From Perognathus longimembris pacificus (taxonomy: Eukaryota; Chordata; Mammalia; Rodentia; Heteromyidae), in assembly GCF_023159225.1 (NCBI RefSeq), contig NC_063164.1, forward strand, positions 72,587,300 to 72,651,299: DNA of 64,000 nucleotides, given 5' to 3'. Below, piece after piece: positions 1-12,119 of the stretch (position 1 is the stretch's first letter; each line of letters starts with the position of its first letter). A model generated the notes under the pieces. It was not told the DNA's origin. It saw nothing but the letters and a program-made list of their open reading frames with translations, and searched no databases. A program made the translations under genes and the position numbers.

Positions 1-138
1 TTTGGTGTCTTCCTTCCTTCCAGTTTTCTGTTGAATAAAATACACTGGCAAATTAATTTAAAAGATTGATGCTGTGAAATAGGTCTTAAAATTCTGAGTT
101 CAACAAAGATACAGAGATTTGTTTTCTAAGAAATAAAG

Positions 139-224
139 GTGTGGCTCTAGTGGTAGAATACCAGCCTTGAGTGGTAAAGTCATGTGAGAGCTTGAGGCTT
201 TGAGTTCAAGTATCCACTACTGGC
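139..224 (+). mobile_element. Degenerate SINE right monomer (Geo-like)
   Basis: The stretch reads like 'gtggctctagtggtagaat', then 'ccagccttgag', then 'gagttcaag', and ends in 'actggc'. This is the order seen in the right half of the two-part SINEs elsewhere in this window, for example 35295-35497. The left half is absent. Where an A-tail would be expected there is a TG microsatellite. Confidence 0.55.
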
Positions 225-229
225 ATGCG

Positions 230-261
<32 letters not shown>

Positions 262-274
262 CATGCACACACAG
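225..274. repeat. (TG)n microsatellite
   Basis: About 50 bases of TG repeat with a few interruptions directly follow the SINE remnant, at the place of its tail. Confidence 0.9.
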
Positions 275-939
275 GATTTATTTTCTGAAGGACTTCTCAG
301 TGGCTTGGATATGCAAATGTGTTTCAAGAATTACTAAAAAGATAAGATATGCAGAATAGCATTTCCCCCCAAATATCACTGCGTTATTGTTCTGTGGTAT
401 TGTAGTTTGAAATCACACATACTATTTTGTCTTTTGATTCAGAAAAGATATTATTTACTACAATTTTAGGATTGTTTTATTCTAGTTAGTTAGGATAACA
501 CAAAGCTATGCTGCAAAAACAAATACACCCTGAATTATTTGTGGCTCAATATAACAAAGATCTGTCCCATATCCCTTATGCATATCACAGTGTGTGGTAG
601 GTTAATAATTCTCCTATGTATTTCTTTCCTAAGTAGTACTCCAAGGACTCAGACTGATTCCACATTCTAACCTTATCAGGTCTGAAATACTTTTCTTTCT
701 CTGAAAACATTTTAGTCACTTGTATGAAATGGAATGTGAAGATGACAACTACAGTTTTAATAGTCACATTCTGTGTTCAATTGGTGAGGATTAATCAAGA
801 CCACTTTAGATATCAGGGGCTAGGAAAGATTAATAAACACATTTGAGAAAGTATGGTAGTATTTGCTGCAATTAAAATATAACAGATGCTGAATCTTATT
901 GTGTGTTTATTTAGACGCTTTTGGGGATGATAATTTTTA
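275..939. other. AT-rich sequence, nothing recognised
   Basis: I see no coding region or repeat that I can name. Short open frames here are no longer than expected by chance. Confidence 0.5.
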
Positions 940-1170
940 GCCTATTAATGTTATGATTTTACTTAATAAATGCCCTAACATCAAACTCTTTATATTCATC
1001 CTATGCTAACACGAGGGCTAATTAGCTTAATGGTCTTTTGAATTAGATTTGATGATATTTTTACCTTGGATTTTGTATTTATATTAATGAATGAGATTGG
1101 TTTACAATTTTTCTGTTCAATTCCTCTTTTCCAGATAGTGTAATCATGTTTTTATTATGGACAATTTTAT
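940..1170 (-). mobile_element. Ancient L1 ORF2 fragment (RT region)
   Basis: Read on the minus strand, the sequence resembles the reverse-transcriptase part of mammalian L1 ORF2, around the segment whose complement contains 'atgaatgagattgg'. It is heavily mutated, with no open frame. It lies beyond the 3' end of the next L1 fragment, so it is probably a separate insertion. Confidence 0.6.
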
Positions 1171-1189
1171 GTATATCTATTTTTTAAAT

Positions 1190-1552
1190 TAAACTTCTTA
1201 TTTTGAGATAATTGCACATTTTTATTCACTGAATTCTAGGCACTCATTACTCAGTTTTTTAATGTGAATATCTTGTAAAACTGTACTGCAGTGGATTGGC
1301 ATTAATATAGTCAAGATAAAAAACATTGCTAATACTCTGGGAATCCCTCATGTCCAGATTTTATGACCACACCACTTACCTCCTGACCCTATCCCCTTCT
1401 GAACTCTTGGAGAAATGAATCTGTACTTACATTTAATAATGTTTTGTAAATGGAATCCTGGAGTCAGTAAGCATTTGAAGTTGCTTTTTTTCACTTAGAA
1501 TAGTATTTGACGATTCCTAGAGATAGTTGCATTTACCAATAATTTGGATTTT
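1190..1552 (-). mobile_element. Ancient L1 3' UTR and end of ORF2 (L1M-type)
   Basis: The segment follows the order of an old mammalian L1 3' end read backwards: 'ttttgagataattg', 'catcttgtaaaactgta'-like, 'agtcaagata', 'aatccctcatg', 'cacttagaatag'. It is cut at 1553 by the POLR2K retrocopy and resumes after it at 2091. That makes it older than the retrocopy. Confidence 0.7.
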
Positions 1553-2312
<760 letters not shown>

Positions 2313-2571
2313 TTTTTATTTTTTTGAGGTATTGAGGATTGAATTCATGGCTCAGGCTTATAAGGCAGATACTCTGTCACTTGAGCTATACCTTTGTGCA
2401 ATTGGTTACTATTTAGGTAGGCTCTTGCTGTAGGCTTGAGTTGGACTAGGTTTCAATCCCCTCACTTGAGTGTCACTGTGTTGCTGGGATGACAGGCATG
2501 GGACACTGCACTTAGACATTTTGCTTCTTCTCCAACTGGGATAAGAGGTGTGAACCACAATACCCAGACAT
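2313..2571 (-). mobile_element. Composite tRNA/7SL-type SINE (B4-like)
   Basis: The plus strand shows a reversed ID/tRNA-like unit ('gaggtattgaggattgaa...cacttgagctata'). A reversed 7SL/B1-like unit follows ('gctgggatgacaggcatgggacactgcac'). The order on the minus strand is therefore 7SL-like, then ID-like. It is diverged, and I see no clear target duplication. Confidence 0.65.
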
Positions 2572-2669
2572 TGGGTAAGATGCAGTCTTATGGACTTCTA
2601 TGCCTTAGATGGCCTCAAAATAGGAGCCCCTAATCTTTCCTGCCAAGCAGGTAGGATTGTAGACATGAT

Positions 2670-3050
2670 CCTGTAATATTTCCAAAATTAGTTTAGCTAT
2701 CTAAGTTCCTTTGTTTTGTCATATGATTAATGTTTCCAGAAGTTAGACAGGACTTTCATTAAACATATAGGTAATTGTAGAAAATGAATATCTTTTTACT
2801 ATGTATAGTCTTTCTAATCATAAACAGTGTATTATTCTGTTTCTTTAGAACAATAATTTATATCACTGGCTCTGTGAAGTTTTCAAGACAGGAGTTTTGT
2901 AGATATTCCATTTATAATTATAACTAAGTACTTCATTTTAAGAGAGATGATTGTGATTAGTATTGTGTATTTAATTTCAGTGTGCATATGAATTCATTAC
3001 TAGGCTACAAAATTTTGTATATTTTATCTTGTACATTAAAAAATGTTGAG
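2670..3050 (-). mobile_element. Ancient L1 ORF2 fragment (RT, central)
   Basis: It runs in the same direction and order as the fragments before and after it. The plus strand shows degraded versions of the L1 segments 'aatatctttt...', 'acttcattttaa' and 'tttgtatattttatcttgta'. It is probably part of the same old L1 as 2091-2312 and 3540-4640. No frame is open. Confidence 0.6.
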
Positions 3051-3119
3051 CTTGCTTATTCTAAGGATTTTTTTTGTTTGAAGAATATCCTTTGCTTGTT
3101 GAAAAAATTCCTACCAAAA

Positions 3120-3460
3120 TCTTCCAGCCAATAACAAATGTATTAATCACTGACTGAATGCTTTATCCCAAAGTCCAGAACAATGTAAGATTCTGCTGTA
3201 ATCAAACATTTAACACAGAGCTGAAATGCTTCCAAGATGGTGCCTCAGTTAAGTTTTTCTCCTTTGGAGGGGATGAATCTGTTCCTTACATGGCAGAAGA
3301 GGAGAGGAGAGCAAATCCACTCTCAAAAGTCCCTTTGTAGAGTGGCATTAATCCATTAGTGAGGGAGGAACTCTCCCATTGGAACCCATCTCTCAACACT
3401 TTAATTGGAGATTGAGATTTAATATAACCTTTGAAGGAGATAAAAGCATTTGAAGAATAG
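3120..3460 (-). mobile_element. MaLR-type LTR fragment
   Basis: The segment 'acatggcagaagaggagaggagagcaaa' is followed by 'gtggcattaatccattagtgaggg', 'ctctcccattgg' and 'tggagattgagattt'. This resembles the reversed 3'-to-5' order of non-autonomous ERVL-MaLR LTRs (MST/MLT kind). It separates two parts of the older L1. Exact ends are not clear. Confidence 0.5.
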
Positions 3461-3539
3461 CATATAGTAAATAACTTTAATGTTCAAATATCGAATTAAC
3501 CTTGTATCACTGGAAAAAACCCTCAAACCAAATAGTTCT

Positions 3540-4640
3540 TTTATTTATTGTCCAATTCTATTTACTAATGCAGTGTTGTGTTCTTGTATCTATATCTATG
3601 AGAGCTTTTAATCTGTAATTTTCTTCATTTGTGATATCTTTATCTGGCTTAGATACTATGATAACACAAGGCATTACAACTTATTGGGAATTATTCACTT
3701 CTGTTTTGTATTATTATTATAGGAACCATTATATAGAATTATTGTTATTTTCCTTGATAGAATTCTCCAGTCAAGTAATTTCTGGAGCTTTTTTGGGGGA
3801 ATTTTATATTTAATTTAAATGCTTGATATTTATAGGAGTATGAAAATTATCTTTTATATTGGTGAATTGTAGTTTATAGTTTTTAAAGAATTGATGCATT
3901 TCATCTGAGTTGTTAAATTTTATGTGCAGAATTATGTGCAATATTTCGCTATTAACCTTTTGATATCTGCAGAGTTGTAATGATATTTCCTGTTTTATTT
4001 CTGATATTTGTAGTTAATGCCTTCTTTATTTTTTTCCTCTCTTAGCACCTTTTTAGCCACGTTCTTCAAATTTTGACCTGACATATTTTAAATGCAACAT
4101 AGTTCAACCTATTTCTTAATATTTATAGAAATTTCCCTCATAAACTATGGATTGTTTTGAAATGTGTTCTTTAAGTTCCAAGTCTTTGGAGATTTGCTCC
4201 ATCTTATAGTTATTAATTCCTAGTTTGATTGCTTTGTGATTAAAGAATATACTATATTATTCTAATTCTGTCGTTCAAATTTCCTGAGACTTGTTATGTA
4301 TTCCAATATGTAGTGTCTCTTGGAATATGTTCTCTGTACTTTTGAAAAAGACTATCTATCTGGCTGCTTTTTGGTGGCTTATTCTCTAATCGTTGATTAG
4401 GTTCTTTTGGTTTATGGTGTTGAATTCTTTTTAATCTTTGCTCACTTTTTGTCCAATTCAATCAGTTTTGGAAGTAAAGAAATGTCTTTCAAGGTTATTA
4501 ATTCACTGTCATGCAAACTTTTTTTTCTGAGGAAGTTATTTCTATTTCAATATGTTAAGAATTTTTTGATTATAATATGCCTTGCCAGGCATTTTTTAGT
4601 GTTTATTCTTTTTGACCTTTGTTCAAACAGTAAACCTTAG
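3540..4640 (-). mobile_element. Ancient L1 ORF2 fragment (RT N-terminus to EN linker)
   Basis: This is the longest recognisable part of the old L1. On the plus strand it follows the reversed L1 order, with degraded forms of 'tctttatctggctt', 'gatgcatttcatctgagttgtt', 'tttctgatatttg', 'ttgctttgtgattaaagaata' and 'ctgtacttttgaaaaa'. It has many indels and no useful frame. Confidence 0.75.
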
Positions 4641-5678
4641 AGTTGGAAAAGGTCTTTCTGTATTATTTCTTTGATGTCAGTTTTTTTTAAGGTTCATTAC
4701 TGCAGTATATGAAGTAACAAGGAAACCCAGAGACCTCCCAATCACGTTATTTTTTTTTCTCTTGAATCCTGAGGATGTTTTGTTGTATTCAGTGAAAGTA
4801 ATAGGAAAATATGTTTCCATTCCATCTTCTCAGAAATCATATGTGTTTTGTAATATTACTTATTTACCAATGCTGGCAAGAAGTTTCAATGAAAATAGTT
4901 GGCTTTTGAAAAACAAACCAAAGTGATTTACTTATCAAATTTTTAGTGATAATGGCCTTGAAATGAAAGTTTAAATAGGGCTTGAAAATTAAAAATAGTA
5001 GGAAAAGAGTTACATTATTCCAGGTATAAAGAAAATCATACCAAAAAGAGTCCTATACAAGTTAAGACGAGGGTGAAATAAAAATATGATTTTCAATACC
5101 AAAATCAGCTTCTAAAACAAACAAGCCTTAAAAAGGAAAGAAGACTAGGTTTTTCCCCCTGACAACATGATTGATAAGCCAATTCTAAGATGTTTTGAAG
5201 TGGGAGTATTTTGTGGCAAAATCATACCTAAAACTGACAAAGAAAGAAGAAAAAAATTCTGTCTATCTTTCCCTGATTTATCAAAAGTGAATAATCTTTC
5301 CCAGAACAAAACCTTTTTAGCATATTTTCATTGTTCTTTTGGGTCAAAATTGGGCCACTTGACCATGAACTTATCATTAACAGAGAATGGGTGGAATATT
5401 TTTATATACTTTCTCTACTTTTTCAGTACATTTTCTTCAATAGGGAAATATCTAGTCCTTTGAAAGTGGTAATATTATTCATGATGCATTGTACTCATAA
5501 TCTGATATGTTGAATTGAAACTTCTCTTTGTAGCTACTTAAAAATAATAAAAATAATAAAAAGCATAATTCTTTCATTAGAAAAGCATCACATATTCCTA
5601 GTATGTGCAAGTCTGAGTTCAACATGCCCATAACCAATTTTTTTTTTGTTACTTGATAAAAATCAAAGAAGATGTAAA
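4641..5678. other. No recognisable gene or repeat
   Basis: AT-rich, unassigned sequence. A 98-codon open frame at 5167-5463 has no motif, no similarity I recognise and ordinary AT-rich composition, so I leave it uncalled. Confidence 0.45.
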
Positions 5679-5807
5679 GGGGCTGGGAATGTGGCTTAGT
5701 GGGAGAGTGCTTGCCTGTCATGCATGAAGCCCTGGGTTCAATTCCTCAGCAAAACTCAGGCCCTGAGTCCTAAGCTCCAGGACTGGCAAAAAAAAAAAAA
5801 AAAAAAA
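5679..5807 (+). mobile_element. IDL-Geo-type SINE with internal deletion
   Basis: It starts with the ID/tRNA-like 'ggggctgggaatgtggctta' containing the pol III A box, and continues through 'gggttcaattcctcagca' at the B box. It then jumps straight to the end of the right monomer ('ctcaggccctgagtcc...ggactggc') and an A-tail of about 20. The middle third is missing. Confidence 0.85.
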
Positions 5808-6022
5808 GTGAAAATGAATGATGGTCTAGAACTTGTAGATAGTATTAATGTTTTTGCTAACTTCAAGTTCATTTTCATATAACAATATGCTTTTAATACA
5901 TTAGAAGACAAATGTATATTTTATTGATCATTGTGTTCATTAATGGTCATTTTGTACCAAATTCTTCTAATTCCTAAGCTTTTGATTTGACTTATAATTT
6001 GTAAAGCTAAAAAACACATGAA

Positions 6023-6035
6023 AACACACACACAC

Positions 6036-6066
<31 letters not shown>

Positions 6067-6069
6067 TAT
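6023..6069. repeat. (CA)n microsatellite
   Basis: About 45 bases of CA repeat with two TA interruptions. Confidence 0.9.
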
Positions 6070-6122
6070 ATTTGTAGAATGGTGTAGGAGTGATATTTTC
6101 CAAGATTGAATATCAATGTGCT

Positions 6123-6500
6123 TTATTCACTTATTGATCCATTTAGCAAGTGTTTATCAAACATCTGATAGGTTCTTGTTTCAATGCTAAATATTATAAT
6201 CTTGCCAGTGAACATGACAGGTAAAGTCCATCTGTTTGAACTTACAATGTACCAGGGAAAACAGATGAGTAAAATGGAGAAGTGACAAGGATGGTAAGTA
6301 GGTGTATAAATTAGAACAACATAATAACCTATTTCAGGTTTAGAAAATTGGAAAGAAATAATTCGTGAGACTGAAACTTGAAATTTAAGTAGAAATGCAG
6401 AGTGGCAGGAAGTAAAGAGAACTCTGTGAATGACAACATTTAGGTACAAGCATATGGAAAATTTGACTGTCTGAAAGAATACTAACAAACCTACAAGGTG
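6123..6500 (-). mobile_element. Possible ancient L2/MIR-age repeat
   Basis: The order 'agcaagtgtttatcaaacatctgataggttctt...gccagtgaacatgacag...cttacaatgtaccagggaaaacagatgagtaaaatggagaagtgac' resembles a common, very old mammalian repeat that begins with an 'aacaaatatttattgagc'-like segment. It is highly diverged. The open frame of 121 codons on the minus strand is probably accidental. Confidence 0.35.
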
Positions 6501-7036
6501 ATAGTAAATTGGAATGAGACAACTCCACGAAGGAGTGAGTGTAGGTTCAATTGGGGGAAGGCATTTAAATCAATATGGAAATCTGGTACTTAGATTTTAG
6601 AGTTTTAAAATGAGTATATGACGATGTATGCATTTTTAAATCGATTCCTCTCAATACTGATTTTCTTTCAAAAGTTTAAATACTTGTTTGGTTATTTTCT
6701 GCAAGTTTTTATGAAGCAGATATCTGGGACTAACTTTAATTTTATTTTTCTTCTTCCTTTGTATTGTATATGTACAAATACATATGCATACATATATTTC
6801 TGGATTTTTATGGGGGAAGAATTCTCCAAGAATTTTTCTAGGTGTTGATATCTTTTACTTAAATTTTCCTAAACATACTCCACTAGTTAATATATGTAGG
6901 ATATATATTTTTCAAATCTAGAGTGTTTTACTCAGGTATATCTTTACTGTTTCAATTTTATTTTCTCTGTCTTTTACTTTGGAAATCTCTGTAATTTTGA
7001 GATTTTTCTATTCTATTTCTCTTTTACAAATCCCAC
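6501..7036. other. No recognisable gene or repeat
   Basis: Unassigned AT-rich sequence before the LTR at 7037. Confidence 0.45.
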
Positions 7037-7380
7037 TGTGGTTTGGATTCAGCACGTCCGTACAATCCATTTTAAGGACTTGGTCCTCAGCTTCGTGCTA
7101 TTGGAAGGTGGTGGCAATGATTCAGAAGTTAGGCTTAGTGGGAGGGTTTAGGTCATTGGAGGCATGCTCTTGCCAGGGATTCTGCTGACCACCATGAGGT
7201 GAGTGGGCCTTCTCTACCACGTACTCCTCCTTTTGATATACTGTGGAACCAAAGGTCCAAAGCAATGGGGCCAATTGGTCACAGATCAAAACCTTAACAT
7301 ATGGAACTAAAATAAACCTGTCCTCTTTACAGTTGATTTATCTCAGGTACTGGTTACAGTAATGAAAGATGACTAATACA
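7037..7380 (+). mobile_element. MaLR-type solo LTR
   Basis: It starts with 'tgtggtttggattc' and ends with 'gatgactaataca', the TG...CA ends of an LTR. It carries 'ccaccatgaggtgag', 'ccaaagcaatggggcca', the poly(A) signal 'aataaa' near 7311 and 'caggtactggttacagtaatg' near the end. These occur in the order of ERVL-MaLR (MST/THE1-like) LTRs. There is no internal region and no second LTR nearby. The LTR at 27662-28031 belongs to the same group in the other orientation. Confidence 0.7.
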
Positions 7381-7459
7381 CAGGCATTTATATAGTGTAC
7401 ATAACATATGCCTAAGAAGATATGGCCGTATTTGTGTAGTTTGACTGTATGTATGTGGA

Positions 7460-7474
7460 GAAAGAAAGAAAGAG

Positions 7475-7552
<78 letters not shown>
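7460..7552. repeat. (GA)n tract
   Basis: About 90 bases of nearly pure purine, with a short GAAA-rich lead-in. It produces a fake Arg-Glu open frame. Confidence 0.95.
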
Positions 7553-7553
<1 letters not shown>

Positions 7554-7850
7554 ATTCTCATCCTTTTGTTTTTCCCTGACAGGATTTTCATGAAAGTTTA
7601 GGAGTGGTTCAAATCCAACTAACTGCTAGTTGAGTCTGAATTTGAAAATATGTTCCTTCGTTTAGGAATTTCTATCTTAAATTAACAGTGGGATTTTAAA
7701 GTTTTCTATCTGTCTTTTATTTTCTGAATTTACAAGAACTTCCCACCTTCCTCTCCCATCAACCGTTTTGAAATTTGAATAGTGCTATTGAGAATATTCT
7801 AGAGTGAGCAGAGAAACAGGGTGTGACGTCATTGTCTACTGAATTGAGCT

Positions 7851-7928
7851 CTTTTCTTCTTCTTCTTCTTCTTCTTCTTCTTCTTCTTCTTCTTCTTCTT
7901 CTTCTTCTTCTTCTTCTTCTTCTTCTTT
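7851..7928. repeat. (CTT)n tract
   Basis: About 78 bases of an almost perfect CTT triplet repeat (GAA on the other strand). The length is in the range where such repeats become unstable. Confidence 0.95.
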
Positions 7929-8533
7929 TGTCAAAGATAGAATTGCTCTTGTGACATTATAGTTGACATCTTTTGGAATTCTCTGCAAAGCTCGAGTACT
8001 TTAGCAGTTTACTTAGAACCCAAATCAAACAAAAAAATCAAACATAATACTTAGAAAAACAATTTCCATAAACCTTTTCAAGAATTAATTTTGGCAGATA
8101 GAGGGCTCTTCTAAAAGACTAACCCAACCTGAGTAGAATAAACTTTTTAGAAGCTTATTTCTGGTTATTCTTTCCAGGAAATACCAAGATCAGCTTTTTT
8201 GAAAATTGTCCAAATTTTGCTGGAGATAAACTTTCTTAGTTGAGTTTGAGTCTCATATTCATCAGATATATTTGTACATCAATATCTTCTGATTCGATTA
8301 GGTTCAAAAACTCCAGTCTCCTTTAATGTACCAGTTTTGATGTGTAGATATTATGGAAATCCTTTTTAATCTGACCGTTATTGATATTTATAAAACTTTA
8401 ACCCATGATGTGTAGTTCATTCTTGAATGGTATGCTTTCAGAGTAGTATAGTGCTGTTGGTGATAAACGTGGAACACAGAATCTGAGACCTGGGTCAGTG
8501 CCTTAATTGATCTATCAACTAGATGGCCTTGGA
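7929..8533. other. No recognisable gene or repeat
   Basis: Unassigned AT-rich sequence up to the target duplication of the next SINE. Confidence 0.45.
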
Positions 8534-8549
8534 CAAAGGCAGTGTTTCT

Positions 8550-8751
8550 TTTTTTTTGGCCAGTCCTGGGGCTTAGGACTCAGGGCCTGAGCACTGTCCC
8601 TGGTTTCTTCTTGCTCAAGGCTAGCACTCTGCCACTTGAACCACAGCGCCACTTCTGGCCATTTTCTGTATATGTGGTGCTGGGGAATCGAACCTAGGGC
8701 CTCATGTATACGAGGCAAGCACTCTTGCCACTAGGCCGTATCCCCAGCCCC
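8550..8751 (-). mobile_element. IDL-Geo-type SINE
   Basis: This is a complete two-part SINE. The plus strand shows a T-tract, 'ggccagtcctggggctta', the reversed right monomer ('gctcaaggctagcactctgcc') and the reversed ID part ending in 'atccccagccc'. The perfect 16-base target duplication 'caaaggcagtgtttct' lies at 8534-8549 and 8752-8767. This marks an L1-driven insertion and, by its preservation, a fairly recent one. Confidence 0.95.
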
Positions 8752-8767
8752 CAAAGGCAGTGTTTCT

Positions 8768-9828
8768 GTGGTTTAAGTTCCCTATGGGAAAGAAAATGAG
8801 GACTACTTCACCTAAGTAAGAACATAAAACAGCACCAAAAATATGTGTGTTCTGTATCTGAGCATTAGCATGTCCTGTGTATAGCTATTATTACTGTCTT
8901 CAATATAATCATCAGTATGGAAGAGATTTTTTTTATGTTGATACAATCCTATGTGCAGAAAATACTTGATAAATACCATATCAAGAATAAAATGTAAAAC
9001 TTCCTGGGTAATAAAGTTGTTCTTATTTCAAAAAAAGACTATTTCATTACCTTAAAAATGTAGGCTAAATGTTTTAGAACTTATTTTATTTTTAAATACT
9101 CTTTATAAGCATTATATTTAGTGGAAACCATCTTAAGAGGTCACAATCAAGGAAGAGGGCTAATTTCTTATAGAATTTTAACCCTTGGGACTCTGAAAAA
9201 TATTCTTCTTTAATTAATTACATTCCCAAGGATATTTGATTCTTCTTTGTTTGCTCATTTGTTTTGTTTTGCTTTTCTTTTTCCAGTAAAAGGCTTCTTA
9301 AGCTATGATTATCCCCTCCAGTACCCATTGATTCAGAGAAAATAACAACAAGTGGAATTTACTGCTCTGATTTTGAACTGAATCTTGTCACTGTTTTCAT
9401 TGTAATTCAAGGCACTGTTTAATCCCTTTGCTTAGAAGCTATTGGAATAAAAATGTTCATGTTGCAGATTTACTTTTTGACAATGATGCATAGGAAGATT
9501 ATTCTGCAAGAACCAGAAAATATGATACTTGCTGGAAGAAATTCAATGTTGCAACCAATTGAACTAAAGAACAACCCATCCGGCATGCTAACAAAGTGGG
9601 CATTCCTTTCCAAAGCTTTGTACTATGCAACTGATACTTTTCTGGTGTGTGGAGAAGTTGTCTCTGGGACCGTCACACTTGGAATTCCAGCAGATTACCC
9701 TATCATCAAGTCATCAGTATGCTGCTATTTGAATAAACACAGCTGTTATTTTCCAAGAAATATGGCTAGGAGCAGTAAGGAAAAAAGGGCAATTAGTGTT
9801 ATTGAAATGGAGGGGTACTCAGGAAGGC

Positions 9829-9861
<33 letters not shown>

Positions 9862-10799
9862 CATATATATATATGAGTTTCATTTCCTACTATTCTATTT
9901 ACTATGCCGTGACTTATCAGTAGGGCAGTAATGATCCCTTCTCCAAACTCTTGTTACTTTGCTGCATTTTGCTATCTGCCTATTATTAATTATGAATAAT
10001 CTTTATAATTAAATAAAACTATATTTTAATTTATTTGACCCTGTGTTATCTTCTTTCAAAAAGTTAGTCTTTTTATGGCTGCATGTTCTAACATACATAT
10101 ATAGTGAGTAAAGTAACTTAAAAATTCTGCTTGCAATAATTCCTTGCCTTTTGCAAAATCTGAAGAGCAAAGATGTGATGTCCTAGATTTGGGAATAAGG
10201 CTTGAGTTTTAGTAGGAAAGGGTAGCAAGGAGAGTGTTCAGCATGGTATAGTCAGAAAGAGTATGCCACAGATCAGTGTTGCAGACATAGATAAGGGATT
10301 ACTTTATTATTCAGGTTTGATGTTCAGTGCTGAATAACATATTTATTACAGACATCTATGTGAACTGATAGTTTCAATTTTATAAATAAACTGACATGTA
10401 AATATTTTTGTTTTTGTGCTTTTAGTGTAAATATAAACAAATATTGGGATGAATAACTAAGTAGCTCCCAGTGCTTTATTAACCTAAAACACTTTGGTTT
10501 GAACTTGCATAGTCCTAAATCCAGAGATTTTAGTTAAGTATTGTTACTTAGTGGTATTGAGCTGGAGGGAAGAAGGGGAGCAAGATAAGAAGGATGTCAG
10601 GTTTTATTATTTCTGAGGTAAGACTGCCAGGAAAAAGTCAATGAAGACAGAGAAGTATTATGTCTTCTGTTTACATTGCTATGGTACATTTAAAATGGCC
10701 CCATTAAAAAATAATAATATGTCAGTAGCCACTTGGTGCTTGTGGAAACTTTAGTATTATACTCAATAAACACAATGATCTGTCATGTGTTTCTCCTTC
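8768..10799. other. Long stretch without a recognised gene
   Basis: Apart from the AT microsatellite at 9830-9873 I can name nothing here. An open frame of 156 codons at 9453-9923 attracts attention, but it has no motif I know and it runs into the microsatellite for its last 30 or so residues. Confidence 0.45.
9830..9873. repeat. (AT)n microsatellite
   Basis: About 44 bases of AT repeat with two GT/AC interruptions. The sequence is nearly self-complementary. Confidence 0.9.
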
Positions 10800-10953
10800 C
10801 TTTTTTCTCCGGTCCTCAGTCTTGAACTCAGGGCTTGGGTGCTATCCTAAGTTTCTTTTGCTCAAGGGTAATGCTCTATCCTTTGAGCCGCTGCTCTGCT
10901 TTTGGATTTTTTTTTTTTAATGAAGTGGAAGTTTCTGCTAGTTTAGGATTTGA

Positions 10954-10956
<3 letters not shown>
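10800..10956 (-). mobile_element. B1-Geo SINE, right part (split by L1)
   Basis: The plus strand shows the reversed right monomer: 'ggtcctcagtcttgaactcagggc', 'ttgctcaagggtaatgctcta', then a T-run. It is followed at 10957 by a TA microsatellite and an L1. The missing left part of the same SINE resumes at about 11999, so the L1 landed inside this SINE. Confidence 0.75.

Positions 10957-11012
<56 letters not shown>
10957..11012. repeat. (TA)n microsatellite at an L1 tail
   Basis: About 56 bases of perfect TA repeat at the 3' end of the minus-strand L1 (11013-11998), where the poly(A) tail should be. Confidence 0.95.
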
Positions 11013-11015
<3 letters not shown>

Positions 11016-11998
11016 TTTTATTATCAAACTGAATTACAGAGAGGTTACAGTTTCATACATTAGGCATTGGATACATTTCTTGTACTGTTTGTTACCTCGT
11101 CCCTCATTCCCCCCTCCCCCCCATTTCCCTTCTCCCTCCCCCCATGAGTTGTTCAGTTGTTCAGTTCATTTTCACCAAACACTTCGTAAGTATTGCTTTT
11201 GTAGTTGTCTATTTTTTTTACCTTGTGTCTTTCGATTTTGGTATTCCCTTCCAATTTCCTGGTTCTAATACCAGTATACTCGGTTTCCAATATATTCAGA
11301 TAAGATACAGAGATAGTGTAGGTACAACCACAGGAAGGTGATAGAGGAATATCATCAATAATAGAGGCTACAGTTACATATGGCATGTTGAAAGTAGTTA
11401 CAACTGTGATATAACAATTGTTTCCATAACATGGAGTTCATTTCACTTAGCATTATCTTATGTGTTCATAAGGGTATAGCTACTGGGCTCTTGTGATCCT
11501 CTGCTGTGACTTGCCTAAACCTGTGCTGATTATTCCCTATGAGGGAGACCATATAGTCCCTGTTTCTTTGGGTCTGGCTCACTTCACTTAGTATAACTTT
11601 TTCCAAGTCCTTCCATTTCCTTACAAATGGGGCAATGTCATTCTTTCTGATAGAGGCATAAAATTCCATTGTGTATATGTACCACATTTTCCTGAGCCAC
11701 TCATCTACTGAGGGGCATCTAGGTTGGTTCCAGATTCTAGCTATGACAAATTGTGCTGCAATGAACATTGTTGTGCTGGTGGCTTTAGTGTGATTATGTT
11801 TGTGGTCTTTTGGATAGATACCCAAAAGTGGGGCTGCTGGGTCATAGGGGAGCTCTATGTTTAGCCTTCTGAGGAATCTCCATACTGCTTTCCAGAGTGG
11901 CTGAACCAGTTTACATTCCCACCAACACATCCCCTCCAACAGTTGTTATTGTTAGTTTTCTTGATATAGGACATTCTTACTGGGGTGAGATTGAATGT
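11013..11998 (-). mobile_element. 5'-truncated L1 (end of ORF2 plus 3' UTR)
   Basis: The minus strand codes for the last about 157 residues of L1 ORF2 (11466-11939). The frame includes '[12 protein letters not shown]' and 'FIAAQFVIARIW' and stays open to the natural stop. A 3' UTR of about 450 bases follows, with a C-rich block on the plus strand (G-rich in sense). The nearest relatives in this window are 15282-15869 and the L1 at 53668-61155. The short direct repeat 'aatttat' at 10953-10959 and 11999-12005 may be the target duplication. Confidence 0.9.
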
Positions 11999-12117
11999 AA
12001 TTTATTGAAGATAGTATTCTCAGCCCAGACTTTCCTGCCCAGGCTAGCTCAGAATCACCATCTTCAGATCTTAGCTTCCTGAGTAGCTAAGATTATTGGT
12101 GTGAACCACCGATGCAC
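11999..12117 (-). mobile_element. B1-Geo SINE, left (7SL-like) part
   Basis: The plus strand shows 'gactttcctgcccaggctagctc', 'cagatcttagcttcctgagtagctaagatta' and 'gtgtgaaccacc'. This is a reversed B1/7SL-like monomer and the other half of the SINE that begins at 10800. Confidence 0.75.
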
Positions 12118-12119
12118 AA

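Noticed and set aside
5678..5760. tRNA gene
   Set aside because: The A-box and B-box words belong to the tRNA-derived head of a SINE with an A-tail. There is no clover-leaf with a matching acceptor stem.
6123..6488. Minus-strand open frame of 121 codons
   Set aside because: It lies over sequence that resembles a very old interspersed repeat, and its product is an unstructured hydrophobic mix without any motif.
7408..7593. Arg-Glu repeat protein
   Set aside because: It is only the translation of a GA microsatellite, as is the similar frame at 41807-42013.
9453..9923. Open frame of 156 codons on the plus strand
   Set aside because: It has no motif or family resemblance and its last part is translated AT microsatellite. 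The surroundings show no splice or promoter context. It is more likely chance than a gene, though a database search would settle it.
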